NCBI GenBank assembly: GCA_949066965.1
Contig: CARTDA010000011.1
Span: forward strand, 1 to 64,000
DNA length: 64,000 nt
Source of the DNA: COE1 sp949066965
Lineage (GTDB): Bacteria > Bacillota > Clostridia > Lachnospirales > Lachnospiraceae
Direction of reading: 5' to 3'
In this document: positions 53,129-62,694 of the stretch, in pieces
Layout: the number at the start of each line of letters is the position of its first letter
How positions within the stretch are numbered: position 1 is the first letter of the stretch
Made by a program: the position numbers and the translations under genes
Notes under the pieces: model-generated
The model's database searches: none
The model's input: only the letters and a program-made list of their open reading frames with translations
What the model was told of the DNA's origin: nothing

Positions 53129-56128
53129 ATGAGAGGTTCCAGACAGCTGAAAAAATGCATGGCAGTTCTTTTGGCGGTCGCAGTGGGGGTGACAGGAATT
53201 ACAGCGCTTCCGCAGGCGCGTATGGAAGCGGACGCAATGACGGATAAGACAATGGATGAGTATGATGAGATTGTAAGTACTTATTCTGTTGATTCTTCCG
53301 TTCCGGATTACAAGTCGTATGTAAAAAACTATAACGCTGTTTATCCGGACGCCCGCATCGAGGTCGAAGCGGGTGCGTATGTGCGGTATGAGGAGGAAAA
53401 TGCGGCAGCAGAGCCGCAGGTGTTCTCTGATTACCAGGGGACGTCAGGGGACAGCGTGCTGACGAGCGAGAAGGCAATGATTGAGTATGAAGTCAATGTT
53501 GCGCAGGAAGGGTTTTACAACCTTGCGGTAGACTATTTTCCGGTAGCGGGAAAAAGTTCGGACATCGAGCGGAGCATCTTTGTGGACGGTGCGCTTCCAT
53601 ATGGTGAAATGGCGCTTCTGACCTTTCACAGGGTATGGAAATATGACATTGTGCAGTCAGCAGGTGAAAACGGTTCGGTGACATATGCGTGGGAAAAGGA
53701 CAACCAGGGAAATGACTGCAAACCGGGAATGGTGGAGGCGCCGGAGTGGATGACGAGCTACTGTTACGACAGTGACGGCTATGTGACGTCTCCCCTTTCC
53801 CTGTATCTGACAAAGGGAACACACACGATTTCCATCTTGTCCTTAAAGGAGCCGATGCTGATTCGGAAGCTGACTTTTGAAAATGCAGCATCAACAAAAA
53901 GCTATGCGGAAGTAAAGGCAGAACAGGATAAAAACGGTGCAAAGGATACGACAGGGCAGCTGATAACCATTCAGGGCGAGGATGCGACCAAGTCCTCATC
54001 CCAGATGCTCTATCCGCAGCAGGACCAGTCCTCGCCCGCAGTCTATCCGTCCAGCCACAAGGAGCTTCTGAACAACACAGTCGGCGGCAATTCATGGAGA
54101 CTGGTAGGCCAGTGGATTGAGTGGGATTTCGATGTTGCAGAGACCGGGTATTACAATATTTCCCTCTACGACTGCCAGAATTTCGTGCGCGGCGTCTATG
54201 TGTCGCGCAGGATTATGATTGACGGAATCGTTCCGTTTTCGGAGCTTGAGGACTATGGATTTACATATGGGCAGAGCTGGCGTGAGGACGTGATTGGTGA
54301 CGGACAGGGAAATCCGTATTCCTTTTATCTGGAGCAGGGGCGCCACACGATTCGCATGGAGGTGGTGCTTGGCGATTTCTCAAGCATTATCAGCGAGGTT
54401 GAGGACTGTGTCAAACAGCTCAACAACATATACAGAAAGGTTATCAAGGTTACAGGCGTATCACCGGACACATACCGCGACTATCAGATAGAAGCAACAC
54501 TTCCGGAGCTGCACAATGAGCTTGTTGCGGTGCGCGACCAGCTGGATGCATCCATCACATCCCTGCGGGCGCTGACAGGGAAGAAATCCGATAAGGAGAC
54601 GGTGCTGCTCACAATGCGTGACCAGCTCGATGACCTGATAGCGGACGCGGAATATTTTGTGCGCGTTATCGGTGCATACAAGATTAATGTCCGCGCGTGC
54701 GGAAACTGGATTACAAGCGTTATTGCGCAGCCGCTTGCGGTAGACAGAATCAACATTTACTCCGCGGATGTCAATGTGAAATACGAGAATACATCATTCT
54801 GGTCAAAGCTGATTTATGAAGTCAAACGCCTTGTATTTTCCTTTATTATTGACTACAACCAGATTGGAAACGTGGCGGAGGAAGGAACGGATGCACCGAC
54901 GATTACGCTCTGGATTGGCTCCGGGCGTGACCAGGCAAATGTCATCAAGGCAATGATTGATGAGACATTTACCAGCAATTATGGCGTCAATGTCAATGTA
55001 CAGCTCGTCGATATGTCCACACTGCTGCGCGCGGAGCTTGCAGGGGAGGGACCTGACGTTGCGATTCAGGTGGCAAATACGACAGGCATCGCCGGGCAGG
55101 TGCTCAACACGGGAAATGACACGCCTGTCAATTACGGCATCCGGAACGCAGTGCTTGATTTGACACAGTTTGATGATTTGGATGCGGTTTCAAAGAGATT
55201 CTCGGAGGCATCCCTGATACCGTTCCAGTTTGACGGTGCGACATATGCCCTGCCGGAGACAACGACATTCCCCGTGATGTTTTACCGGAGGGACATTCTG
55301 GCGGAGCTTGGCATGGACGTTCCCGAGACATGGGATGATGTAAAGGTTGCCATGACCGTGCTTGCAAAAAACCAGATGGAGTTTGGCATGCTGCCGGGCG
55401 AGCAGACTTTTGCGATGCTGCTGTATCAGAACGGCGGAGAATATTACACGGAAAACGGTGACCGCTCGGCGCTGGACTCCGATGTGGCTGTCAACGTGTT
55501 TAAGGATTATTGTGAATTTTATACCGATTATAAGCTTGACAAGGAGACGAGTGTGGAGGAGCGCTTCCGTACCGGGGAGTGCCCGATTATCATAGCGGAT
55601 TACACGATTTATAACAACCTTGTCGTATCTGCGCCCGACATTGCGGGACTCTGGGATTTTGTGCCGGTGCCTGGCACCGTGAAGGAGGATGGCACCGTGG
55701 ACAGGAGCACAGGGTGTACGGGGCTTGCCAGCATTATCATGGCAAACACTGCGTACCCGCAGGAGTGCTGGGAGTTCTTAAAGTGGTGGACATCCGCGGA
55801 TGTACAGACGCAGTATGGGCGCGAGATGGAGAGCCTGATGGGTTCCGCCGCGCGTGTTCCGACTGCGAATCTGGAAGCGTTTGAGAACATGCCATGGCCT
55901 GTCGATGATTTCAGGGCACTGGAGGAGGCGTTTGTCTGGGTGAAGGGCATCCCGCAGGTTCCTGGCGGCTATTACTCATGGCGAAATGTCAACAATGCGT
56001 TCTATACCGTGACGACGGAGACAAACACGGCGTCGCCGCGGGAGGAACTGATGGATAAGGTGATATACATTAATGCAGAGATTGATTACAAGCGGCAGGA
56101 GTTACATCTCCCGATTGCCGTAAATTAG
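53129..56128 (+). CDS. Giant solute-binding protein with two N-terminal carbohydrate-binding-like modules
   Basis: The 999 residues begin with a signal peptide (MRGSRQLKKCMAVLLAVAVG) that lacks a lipobox cysteine after the hydrophobic stretch. Two beta-sandwich modules of CBM35-like character follow (about 55-265 and 275-425: VAQEGFYNLAVDYFPV, VAETGYYNISLYDC). A helical connector comes next (about 425-530). From about 590 to 985 there is a family 1 sugar-binding protein domain (ITLWIGSGRDQANVIKAMIDETF, PDVAIQVANTTG, FPVMFYRRDILAELGMDVPETWDDV, FLKWWTSADVQTQYGR). Ordinary binding proteins are about 430 residues. It is the likely capture protein for mannan fragments; anchoring is unexplained. 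Confidence 0.9.
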   Translation: MRGSRQLKKCMAVLLAVAVGVTGITALPQARMEADAMTDKTMDEYDEIVSTYSVDSSVPDYKSYVKNYNAVYPDARIEVEAGAYVRYEEENAAAEPQVFSDYQGTSGDSVLTSEKAMIEYEVNVAQEGFYNLAVDYFPVAGKSSDIERSIFVDGALPYGEMALLTFHRVWKYDIVQSAGENGSVTYAWEKDNQGNDCKPGMVEAPEWMTSYCYDSDGYVTSPLSLYLTKGTHTISILSLKEPMLIRKLTFENAASTKSYAEVKAEQDKNGAKDTTGQLITIQGEDATKSSSQMLYPQQDQSSPAVYPSSHKELLNNTVGGNSWRLVGQWIEWDFDVAETGYYNISLYDCQNFVRGVYVSRRIMIDGIVPFSELEDYGFTYGQSWREDVIGDGQGNPYSFYLEQGRHTIRMEVVLGDFSSIISEVEDCVKQLNNIYRKVIKVTGVSPDTYRDYQIEATLPELHNELVAVRDQLDASITSLRALTGKKSDKETVLLTMRDQLDDLIADAEYFVRVIGAYKINVRACGNWITSVIAQPLAVDRINIYSADVNVKYENTSFWSKLIYEVKRLVFSFIIDYNQIGNVAEEGTDAPTITLWIGSGRDQANVIKAMIDETFTSNYGVNVNVQLVDMSTLLRAELAGEGPDVAIQVANTTGIAGQVLNTGNDTPVNYGIRNAVLDLTQFDDLDAVSKRFSEASLIPFQFDGATYALPETTTFPVMFYRRDILAELGMDVPETWDDVKVAMTVLAKNQMEFGMLPGEQTFAMLLYQNGGEYYTENGDRSALDSDVAVNVFKDYCEFYTDYKLDKETSVEERFRTGECPIIIADYTIYNNLVVSAPDIAGLWDFVPVPGTVKEDGTVDRSTGCTGLASIIMANTAYPQECWEFLKWWTSADVQTQYGREMESLMGSAARVPTANLEAFENMPWPVDDFRALEEAFVWVKGIPQVPGGYYSWRNVNNAFYTVTTETNTASPREELMDKVIYINAEIDYKRQELHLPIAVN

Positions 56129-56146
56129 GAAAGGAGGGGTTGGTTT

Positions 56147-57085
56147 ATGGATGCACAGATTTCCAAAGAGGCATATGAGATTGCCGCGAAACAAAAGAAG
56201 CTGGGATATCAGATTAAGCGCAATAAGGCCTCCTACCTGATGCTTGCACCGTATTTTATTCTGTTCTTCCTGTTTACGGTGCTTCCGGTGGTCATTTCCA
56301 TCGGCTTAAGTTTCACGTATTTCAACATGCTCGAGGCGCCGACCTTTGTCGGGTGGAAGAATTATATCAAGCTGTTTCTCGAGGATGACATTTTTCTGAT
56401 TTCACTGAAGAACACACTGATATTCGCAGTGATTACAGGACCGGTCAGCTACATCCTGTGTCTGCTGTTTGCATGGATTATCAATGAGTTTAAAGGGAAA
56501 GTCAGGGCGTTTCTGACACTGATTTTTTATGCGCCGAGTATCTGCGGGAACGCGTACATGGTGTGGAACTTGATTTTGACTGGTGACCGGTACGGTTATC
56601 TGAATGGTATTTTGCTGAAGTTTGGCTTTATTGACGAGGCGATTCTCTGGATGAAGACGGAGAAGTATGTGCTTCCTGTCCTGATTGTGGTACAGCTGTG
56701 GCTGTCCCTTGGTACTGGTTTCCTTTCCTTTATCGCCGGTCTCCAGACCGTTGACAAGAGCTTATACGAGGCGGCGGCGCTGGACGGAATCAAGAACCGC
56801 TGGCAGGAGCTGTGGTATGTGACGCTTCCATCCATGAAACCGCAGCTGATGTTCGGTGCTGTAATGCAGATTACGCAGTCTTTTGCGGTGGCGGATATTT
56901 CCATACAGCTTGCGGGAAACCCGTCCGTCAACTACGCCGGTGCGACTGTCGTGACGCACTTGCTTGACTACGGCTCTACACGATTTGAGATGGGGTACGC
57001 GTCCGCGATTGCGACAGTGCTGTTTCTGCTCATGATTGGAACGAACAAACTTGTGCAGAGAATCTTAAGGAGGGTTGGGGAATAA
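56147..57085 (+). CDS. Sugar ABC transporter permease (LacF/UgpA type), first pair
   Basis: The 312 residues have six membrane helices, preceded by a charged N-terminus. The family motif EAAALDGIKNRWQELWYVTLPSMKPQL is the EAA loop that contacts the ATPase. It carries typical LacF-like helices (YFILFFLFTVLPVVISIGLSF). ATG 56147 follows AAAGGAGG. Its stop overlaps the start of the second permease (ATAATGG), so the two subunits are made together. Confidence 0.95.
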   Translation: MDAQISKEAYEIAAKQKKLGYQIKRNKASYLMLAPYFILFFLFTVLPVVISIGLSFTYFNMLEAPTFVGWKNYIKLFLEDDIFLISLKNTLIFAVITGPVSYILCLLFAWIINEFKGKVRAFLTLIFYAPSICGNAYMVWNLILTGDRYGYLNGILLKFGFIDEAILWMKTEKYVLPVLIVVQLWLSLGTGFLSFIAGLQTVDKSLYEAAALDGIKNRWQELWYVTLPSMKPQLMFGAVMQITQSFAVADISIQLAGNPSVNYAGATVVTHLLDYGSTRFEMGYASAIATVLFLLMIGTNKLVQRILRRVGE

Positions 57086-57978
57086 TGGCTGATACAAAAA
57101 AGAAGTTAAAAAATCCATTCCGGAAAAGACCAAAAGAAAAACGGCTCAACCGCTCCGTGGCAGGAAACGGAATCCTGTTTTTCCTGATGGCAGTGTGCGG
57201 GGTATTCATGGCGCTTCCGCTGGTAATGATTATCAGCAACTCCCTCAAGCCGCTGGATGAAATCTTTCAGTTTCCGCCAAAGATTTTTGTGCGGAACCCG
57301 ACGCTGGAAAATTTCTCGGACCTGTTTGTGCTGATGAACAACTCATGGGTGCCGTTTTCCAGATACATACTGAACACAATTATTATCACAGGGCTTGGCA
57401 TGGTAGGGCATGTCATCTGTGCCTCCCTTGCAGCGTACCCGCTGGCAAAGCACCATTTTCCGGGCAAGGGCACCCTTTTTAGCATGGTTGTGCTGTCAAT
57501 GATGTTTTCGTGGACGGTTACACAGATTCCGCAGTACATCATCATCAGCTGGCTTGGCATTAACAACACCTATGCGGCGCTGATTCTTCCGGCGTTTTCA
57601 TTCGGCATGGGGCTTTACCTGATGAAACAGTTCATGGAGCAGCTGCCGGATTCCCTGATGGAGTCGGCAAGGCTTGATGGGGCGAGCGAGTGGAAAATTT
57701 TCTGGTCCATTGTGATGCCGAACGTAAAACCTGCATGGCTGACGCTGGCAATTTTCCAGTTCCAGCAGATGTGGGGAAATACGGGCGGACTGTTCCTTAG
57801 AAACGAGGAATTGAAGCCATTACAGTATGCGCTGCAGCAGATTACGGCAGGCGGAACAGCGAGAGCCGGGGCGGCGGCAGCGGTAACATTTATTGTCGCG
57901 GCAGTACCGATTATATTCTTCCTGATCTGCCAGAGCAATGTATTGGAGACAATGACAACCTCAGGTATGAAGGATTAA
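57085..57978 (+). CDS. Sugar ABC transporter permease (LacG/UgpE type), first pair
   Basis: The 297 residues hold six helices and the EAA loop SARLDGASEWKIFWSIVMPNVKPAW. The helix signature (MFSWTVTQIPQYIIISWLGINNTYAALILP) and the C-terminal ETMTTSGMKD are characteristic of LacG-like subunits. It pairs with the preceding permease; the shared ATPase is presumably MsmK-like and encoded elsewhere. Confidence 0.95.
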   Translation: MADTKKKLKNPFRKRPKEKRLNRSVAGNGILFFLMAVCGVFMALPLVMIISNSLKPLDEIFQFPPKIFVRNPTLENFSDLFVLMNNSWVPFSRYILNTIIITGLGMVGHVICASLAAYPLAKHHFPGKGTLFSMVVLSMMFSWTVTQIPQYIIISWLGINNTYAALILPAFSFGMGLYLMKQFMEQLPDSLMESARLDGASEWKIFWSIVMPNVKPAWLTLAIFQFQQMWGNTGGLFLRNEELKPLQYALQQITAGGTARAGAAAAVTFIVAAVPIIFFLICQSNVLETMTTSGMKD

Positions 57979-57990
57979 TGGGGGATGAAA

Positions 57991-59463
57991 ATGAAGAAAA
58001 TAAAAAGATTTGCTGCCCTTTTGATGGCAGCGGCAGTCATGACGCTTGGCGTCGGTGAGTGCGTGCATGCGGAGGAGCTGCCGTATGATACTTATACATA
58101 CACCTACTGGGAAGATATCGCGATTACGCCGGCGGCATATGTGCCCAATGGAAGCGCCAGCGGACTTTCGGTGGGGACGACGGATTTTGCGGAACCGCAG
58201 GATTTATGCGTGGCGCCCGATGGGCTGGTCTATGTGGCAGACACGAAAAATAACAGAATTGTCGTACTTGGCGCGGATATGACAACGCTTGTGCGCGTGA
58301 TTGACGGCTTTGACAGGGATGGGAGCGCGGATACCTTCAATGCGCCATACGGCGTGTGCGTGTCGGAGAACAACCAGCTCTATGTGGCGGATTCCAACAA
58401 TAAGCGCATTGTCGTGCTGACGCCGCAGGGGGAATTTTTAAAAATTATTGACAATCCCCAGTCGGAAATTCTTGAGGAAGGCTTTGACTTTGTGCCGCTC
58501 AAGGTGACGGTTGACTATGCGGACCGCGTGTATGTGATTGCGAAAAACGCCTTTGAGGGAATCCTTGTATTTGAGAGCACAGGTGATTTTACAGGATATT
58601 TTGGCACGATTGATGTCAAGATTACCCTCTGGGAAAAATTCTGGCGGCGTCTTGCCAGCAAGGAGGAGCGCTCGAAGCAGCTTCTGTTCATACCGACAGA
58701 ATTTACAGGAATTGATATCGATAGTGACGGTTTTGTGTATGCATCCAACATTGACTCGGAGGGCGTGCAGGGTGTGCGCCGCCTGAATCCGAGGGGTGAG
58801 GATGTGATTCAGAAGGGGGAAAATGAAAACCTGGGCGGCGACCTGATTGTGGGAATGTATGGCACATATGCGGGACCCTCCGAATTTACGGACGTGGTCT
58901 ACCGCGGGCGCGGCATCTACTCCCTGCTTGACAGGAAGCGCGGACGGATTTTTACATATGACAAGGAAGGAAACCTTCTCTATATCTTTGGCGGCCTTGG
59001 CAGCCAGGAGGGTACGTTCAACACACCGGTCGCAATCGAGGCGGTCGGCGACATGATTATCGTGCTGGACGCGTACAGCGGAACGATTCTCAAGTTCAGT
59101 GAGACGGAGTACGGCGCGCTCATCAACGACGCGGTCGGACTGCGCTATGACGGCGACGAGACGGAGGCAATTGCCAAGTGGCAGGGCGTCCTGAAGCTCA
59201 ATGAGAACAATGAGCTTGCAAACAGCGGTATCGGCAAGGCATACCTGACGGCAGGCGACAACAAGACCGCTATGAAATACTTAAAGCTTGCGATGAACAG
59301 AAAATACTATTCCATCGCATGGAGACGTTACAGGAATGAGCTGATGGCGAAGAGCATCGGGCCTGCGTTTACGGTGATTGGCATTGTCATCATCCTCGCG
59401 CTGTTATACAAAAAAATCATAAAAAATAAGTTGGCGAAACGGAAAGGAGGGCTTGCCGGATGA
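57991..59463 (+). CDS. Membrane-anchored NHL-repeat propeller protein with TPR-like end
   Basis: ATG 57991 is six bases after GGGGG, giving 490 residues; ATG 57985 overlaps that site. A signal peptide or helix leads to six or so NHL-type blades (about 60-370: PQDLCVAPDGLVYVADTKNNRIVVL, APYGVCVSENNQLYVADSNNKRIVVL, NTPVAIEAVGDMIIVLDAYSGTILKF). A TPR-like segment follows (about 385-435), then a C-terminal membrane helix (about 452-475) with a basic tail. The propeller should face outside. No catalytic motif is visible; a binding or sensing role beside the importer is inferred. Confidence 0.85.
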   Translation: MKKIKRFAALLMAAAVMTLGVGECVHAEELPYDTYTYTYWEDIAITPAAYVPNGSASGLSVGTTDFAEPQDLCVAPDGLVYVADTKNNRIVVLGADMTTLVRVIDGFDRDGSADTFNAPYGVCVSENNQLYVADSNNKRIVVLTPQGEFLKIIDNPQSEILEEGFDFVPLKVTVDYADRVYVIAKNAFEGILVFESTGDFTGYFGTIDVKITLWEKFWRRLASKEERSKQLLFIPTEFTGIDIDSDGFVYASNIDSEGVQGVRRLNPRGEDVIQKGENENLGGDLIVGMYGTYAGPSEFTDVVYRGRGIYSLLDRKRGRIFTYDKEGNLLYIFGGLGSQEGTFNTPVAIEAVGDMIIVLDAYSGTILKFSETEYGALINDAVGLRYDGDETEAIAKWQGVLKLNENNELANSGIGKAYLTAGDNKTAMKYLKLAMNRKYYSIAWRRYRNELMAKSIGPAFTVIGIVIILALLYKKIIKNKLAKRKGGLAG

Positions 59464-60092
59464 ACGAATTATTCTCAAAGGAAAAGTGGAAATATGCATT
59501 TTACACCGTGAGCCATCCGATGGATGCCTACTATGAAATCAGGCACCGCGGACGGGGCAGCGTGCCCGTGGCAATCGTGCTTGTGGTTTTGTTTTCGCTT
59601 AGTTTTTCAATCAACCGCATCTCGGCAAGCTTTATTGTAAATGACCTGAATCCGCTTGCCGTCAATGCACTGACAGAGCTGTTTTCCGTCCTGCTGATGT
59701 ATCTGCTGTTCTGCGTGGGCAACTGGTCAATCACCTGCCTGATGGAGGGCGAGGGGCGGCTCAAGGATATTGCGATTGCGGCGGGATATGCCCTGACGCC
59801 GATGATTGTGTGCTTCAATGTGGGCACACTGTTCAGCCAGTACGTGACACTGGATGAAGGCGGCTTTTACTATATGATTATTGCGTTTGGCGTGGCATAC
59901 AGCCTCGTTATGGCACTGATGGGCATTATGCAGGTGCACAATTACACGCTGGGTAAGACGCTGGTTACGATTTTCCTGACGTTTATCGCCATGCTGATTA
60001 TCATCTTTGTGGTACTGCTGTTTGTCGACCTGATTACGCAGGTGTACAGTTTCTTCTACAGCATTTACCAGGAGCTGATATTCAGAATATAA
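59460..60092 (+). CDS. Yip1-family membrane protein
   Basis: The 210 residues have about five membrane helices (near 35-55, 70-92, 105-130, 138-160 and 170-195) after a basic amphipathic N-terminus (KWKYAFYTVSHPMDAYYEIRH). The motif NPLAVNALTELFSVLLMYLLFCVGNWSIT and the AAGYALTPMI stretch fit the Yip1 domain family. The start overlaps the stop of the NHL gene (ATGA), showing tight co-translation. Bacterial Yip1 proteins have no firm function; co-location with DUF5696 and permeases suggests a partner in export or import. Confidence 0.85.
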   Translation: MNELFSKEKWKYAFYTVSHPMDAYYEIRHRGRGSVPVAIVLVVLFSLSFSINRISASFIVNDLNPLAVNALTELFSVLLMYLLFCVGNWSITCLMEGEGRLKDIAIAAGYALTPMIVCFNVGTLFSQYVTLDEGGFYYMIIAFGVAYSLVMALMGIMQVHNYTLGKTLVTIFLTFIAMLIIIFVVLLFVDLITQVYSFFYSIYQELIFRI

Positions 60093-60108
60093 GAAAGGCA
60101 GGTTTGAT

Positions 60109-62694
60109 ATGGCAAAGAGTAAGAAAATTATAATAGCTGCCGTAACCCTGATACTGGCGGTGGCGGTTATCTTCTTTGCACGCTGGCTGATTCGTTATTA
60201 TTTTTACAATGATTATCGGGAATACATTTCTTCCTATGAGTACGAGGAGGGAACCGAATTTCAGGCATTGCAGGACGGCGGCGGGGAAGTTGCAGGGATG
60301 GAGCTTGCGGCGGAAAATGATATATTGAAGCTTTATGCGGATACGGAAACTGCAGAGGTGGCAGTCGTGGACAAAAGAAACGGTCAGATTGCCTACTCGA
60401 ATCCGATGGATGCGGATGATGACGCGATTGCCAGCACCACCAACAAAAATTACCTCAAGTCACAGCTGATACTGGATTACTTCAATACCTCACGGACAGA
60501 GGGGACGTTCGATTCGTTCAGCTACTGCACCTCGCGGGGGCAGCTGGAAGCGGAGTCAATTCCGGACGGTGTCCGTTTTATCTATACACTGGGGGATTTG
60601 GAGAGCGCGACTGGCATCGTGCCACAGTATATCAGCAGGGCAACACTGGACAGGGTGCTTGCGGCGCTGGATGAAGACGGCGTCAAGTTTGTTGGGAAGA
60701 AGTATGTGGAGAGCACGGTCGGGGAGGACTATCTCGAATTACTCTCCAGTGCGATGAAAGGTGCATCACAGATTCGGAAGCTGAACAAATATTTTGAGCA
60801 GGCGGGATTTACCAATGAGGACTACATTGCGGAGATGGAAAATTCAGGTGTCGAGGGGGCAGTTCCGATTTCGTTTGTCGTACCGCTTGAATACAGGCTC
60901 AACGGAGATGCTGTCGATGTTTCCATTCCGATGCGTGCGGTGCAGGAAAACGGCGGTGGAAGCATCTTCCGGATTCAGCTTTTGCGCTATTTCGGTGCGG
61001 CAGGAACAGATGAAAACGGCTATATGCTGGTACCAAATGGTTCCGGCTCCGTTATCCGTTTTAACAATGGAAAAACGACATCGGAAAACTATTCCGAGTA
61101 TGTGTATGGTATCGATAAGCTTGCCGCGGAGTATACTGTACGCGAGAACACGGAGGACGTGAAGCTTGCGCTGTATGGTATATTCCGAGAACACAGCAGT
61201 ATTTTTGCAACGATTGAGGACGGCGCTTCTTTTGCCAATATCAGTGCGGGCGTTGCGGGCAAAATCCATAACTACAATTATGTATACCCATCCTTTGTGC
61301 TGCGCGGAAATGATAAGCTTTCCATGTTTGGCACGACAGGGAACGAGGCGGACATTCCCATTGTGGAGAAAGAGTTTTATGACGCGAACCTGACCGTAAA
61401 ATATACCATGCTCACGGAGGAGAACGTGGGTTACGCAGGCGCCGCAAATTACTATAGGGAGCGCCTTGTCAATGAGGGTGTACTTAAGGCGAGGGAGGGT
61501 TCATCGGATGATATCAAGTTTTACTATGATGTGCTTGGCGGCGTGATGATGTATAAGTTTTTCCTTGGGACGCGGTATCAGGGGATGTACGCCATGACGA
61601 CGTTTGACCAGGCGGCAGATATTTCCGCTGACCTTGCGGCAAGTGGTGTCTCCAATCAGGTGATGAACTTCCAGGGATGGATGAACCGTGGATATTACCA
61701 CGATGTTGTGGATAAGATTCAGATTCCGCGCGCGCTTGGTGGAAAAAGGGACTTGAAGAAGCTTAATGAGACGGTAGCGGCAAACGGCGGGACGCTGTAC
61801 ACAGATGTGGCATTCCAGAAGGTTACGGAAATCAGCAAACGTTACTCCAAGGAGAATGAGACCTCACGGTATTATGGCGGCGGATATATTGCAGGATTCG
61901 GGCTTGTCGATCCGGCGACACTACGGCAGACTTCGGGGCTTGGCTGGGCGGAAAATATATACTTCCTGATTTCACCGAAGTTCCTTGTGCGTTACGTTGA
62001 CCGGTTTACATCAAAAATCGGCAAGTATGATGTGGATGGCATTTCGCTGCGCGACCTTGGAAATGTGCTGCATTCGGATAAAAAGCGGACGAACATCATT
62101 GACCGCGAGGAGGCGCTCGATGTCGTGACAGCATCGCTTGCACAGATTGAGGCTGTCGGGAAAAGCATCATGGTCAATGACGGTAATGATTATGCGTTTG
62201 CCTATGCAGACGACATTATCAATGCACCGCTTTCCGACAATGATTACTATATTGTTGACGAGACGGTTCCATTCTATGAGATGCTGATTCACGGCTATAT
62301 TGATTACTCTGGTGCAGTCATTAACCTGAGTGATACATTTGACAGGAGCGACATTGTGCTGGGACTTATTGAGACAGGGGCATCACCGCATTTCATGTTC
62401 ACACACCAGTCATCAAGCGCGATTAAGGACACGGGGCTGAACCGTTTTTACTCGACAGGCTATGACAACTGGAAGGATGACGCAGTGGGCATTTACAACG
62501 CGGTCAATGACGCGCTGAAACCAGTCAGCAGTGCACATATCATAAATCATGAAATACTGGAAAATGACATTCGTGTCATTACTTATGACAATGGTGTCAA
62601 GATATATATTAACAAAAGTACTTCAGACCGGAACGTTGACGGTGTGGAGGTACCTGCAAAGAGCTATCAGTTAGGAGGAGATAAGAATGAATAG
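60109..62694 (+). CDS. DUF5696-type membrane-anchored protein
   Basis: The 861 residues begin with a membrane helix (about 7-27), placing the rest outside. The long beta-rich first half (60-430: ILKLYADTETAEVAVVDKRNGQIAYSNP, GYMLVPNGSGSVIRFNNGK) and the second half (about 470-800: GVMMYKFFLGTRYQGMYAMTTFDQA, SNQVMNFQGWMNRGYYHDVVDKIQIP, DGISLRDLGNVLHSDK) fit the DUF5696 family, where the second half has a glycoside-hydrolase-like look. The family is regularly found in Firmicutes sugar-transport operons. No catalytic pair can be assigned with confidence. Confidence 0.82.
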   Translation: MAKSKKIIIAAVTLILAVAVIFFARWLIRYYFYNDYREYISSYEYEEGTEFQALQDGGGEVAGMELAAENDILKLYADTETAEVAVVDKRNGQIAYSNPMDADDDAIASTTNKNYLKSQLILDYFNTSRTEGTFDSFSYCTSRGQLEAESIPDGVRFIYTLGDLESATGIVPQYISRATLDRVLAALDEDGVKFVGKKYVESTVGEDYLELLSSAMKGASQIRKLNKYFEQAGFTNEDYIAEMENSGVEGAVPISFVVPLEYRLNGDAVDVSIPMRAVQENGGGSIFRIQLLRYFGAAGTDENGYMLVPNGSGSVIRFNNGKTTSENYSEYVYGIDKLAAEYTVRENTEDVKLALYGIFREHSSIFATIEDGASFANISAGVAGKIHNYNYVYPSFVLRGNDKLSMFGTTGNEADIPIVEKEFYDANLTVKYTMLTEENVGYAGAANYYRERLVNEGVLKAREGSSDDIKFYYDVLGGVMMYKFFLGTRYQGMYAMTTFDQAADISADLAASGVSNQVMNFQGWMNRGYYHDVVDKIQIPRALGGKRDLKKLNETVAANGGTLYTDVAFQKVTEISKRYSKENETSRYYGGGYIAGFGLVDPATLRQTSGLGWAENIYFLISPKFLVRYVDRFTSKIGKYDVDGISLRDLGNVLHSDKKRTNIIDREEALDVVTASLAQIEAVGKSIMVNDGNDYAFAYADDIINAPLSDNDYYIVDETVPFYEMLIHGYIDYSGAVINLSDTFDRSDIVLGLIETGASPHFMFTHQSSSAIKDTGLNRFYSTGYDNWKDDAVGIYNAVNDALKPVSSAHIINHEILENDIRVITYDNGVKIYINKSTSDRNVDGVEVPAKSYQLGGDKNE

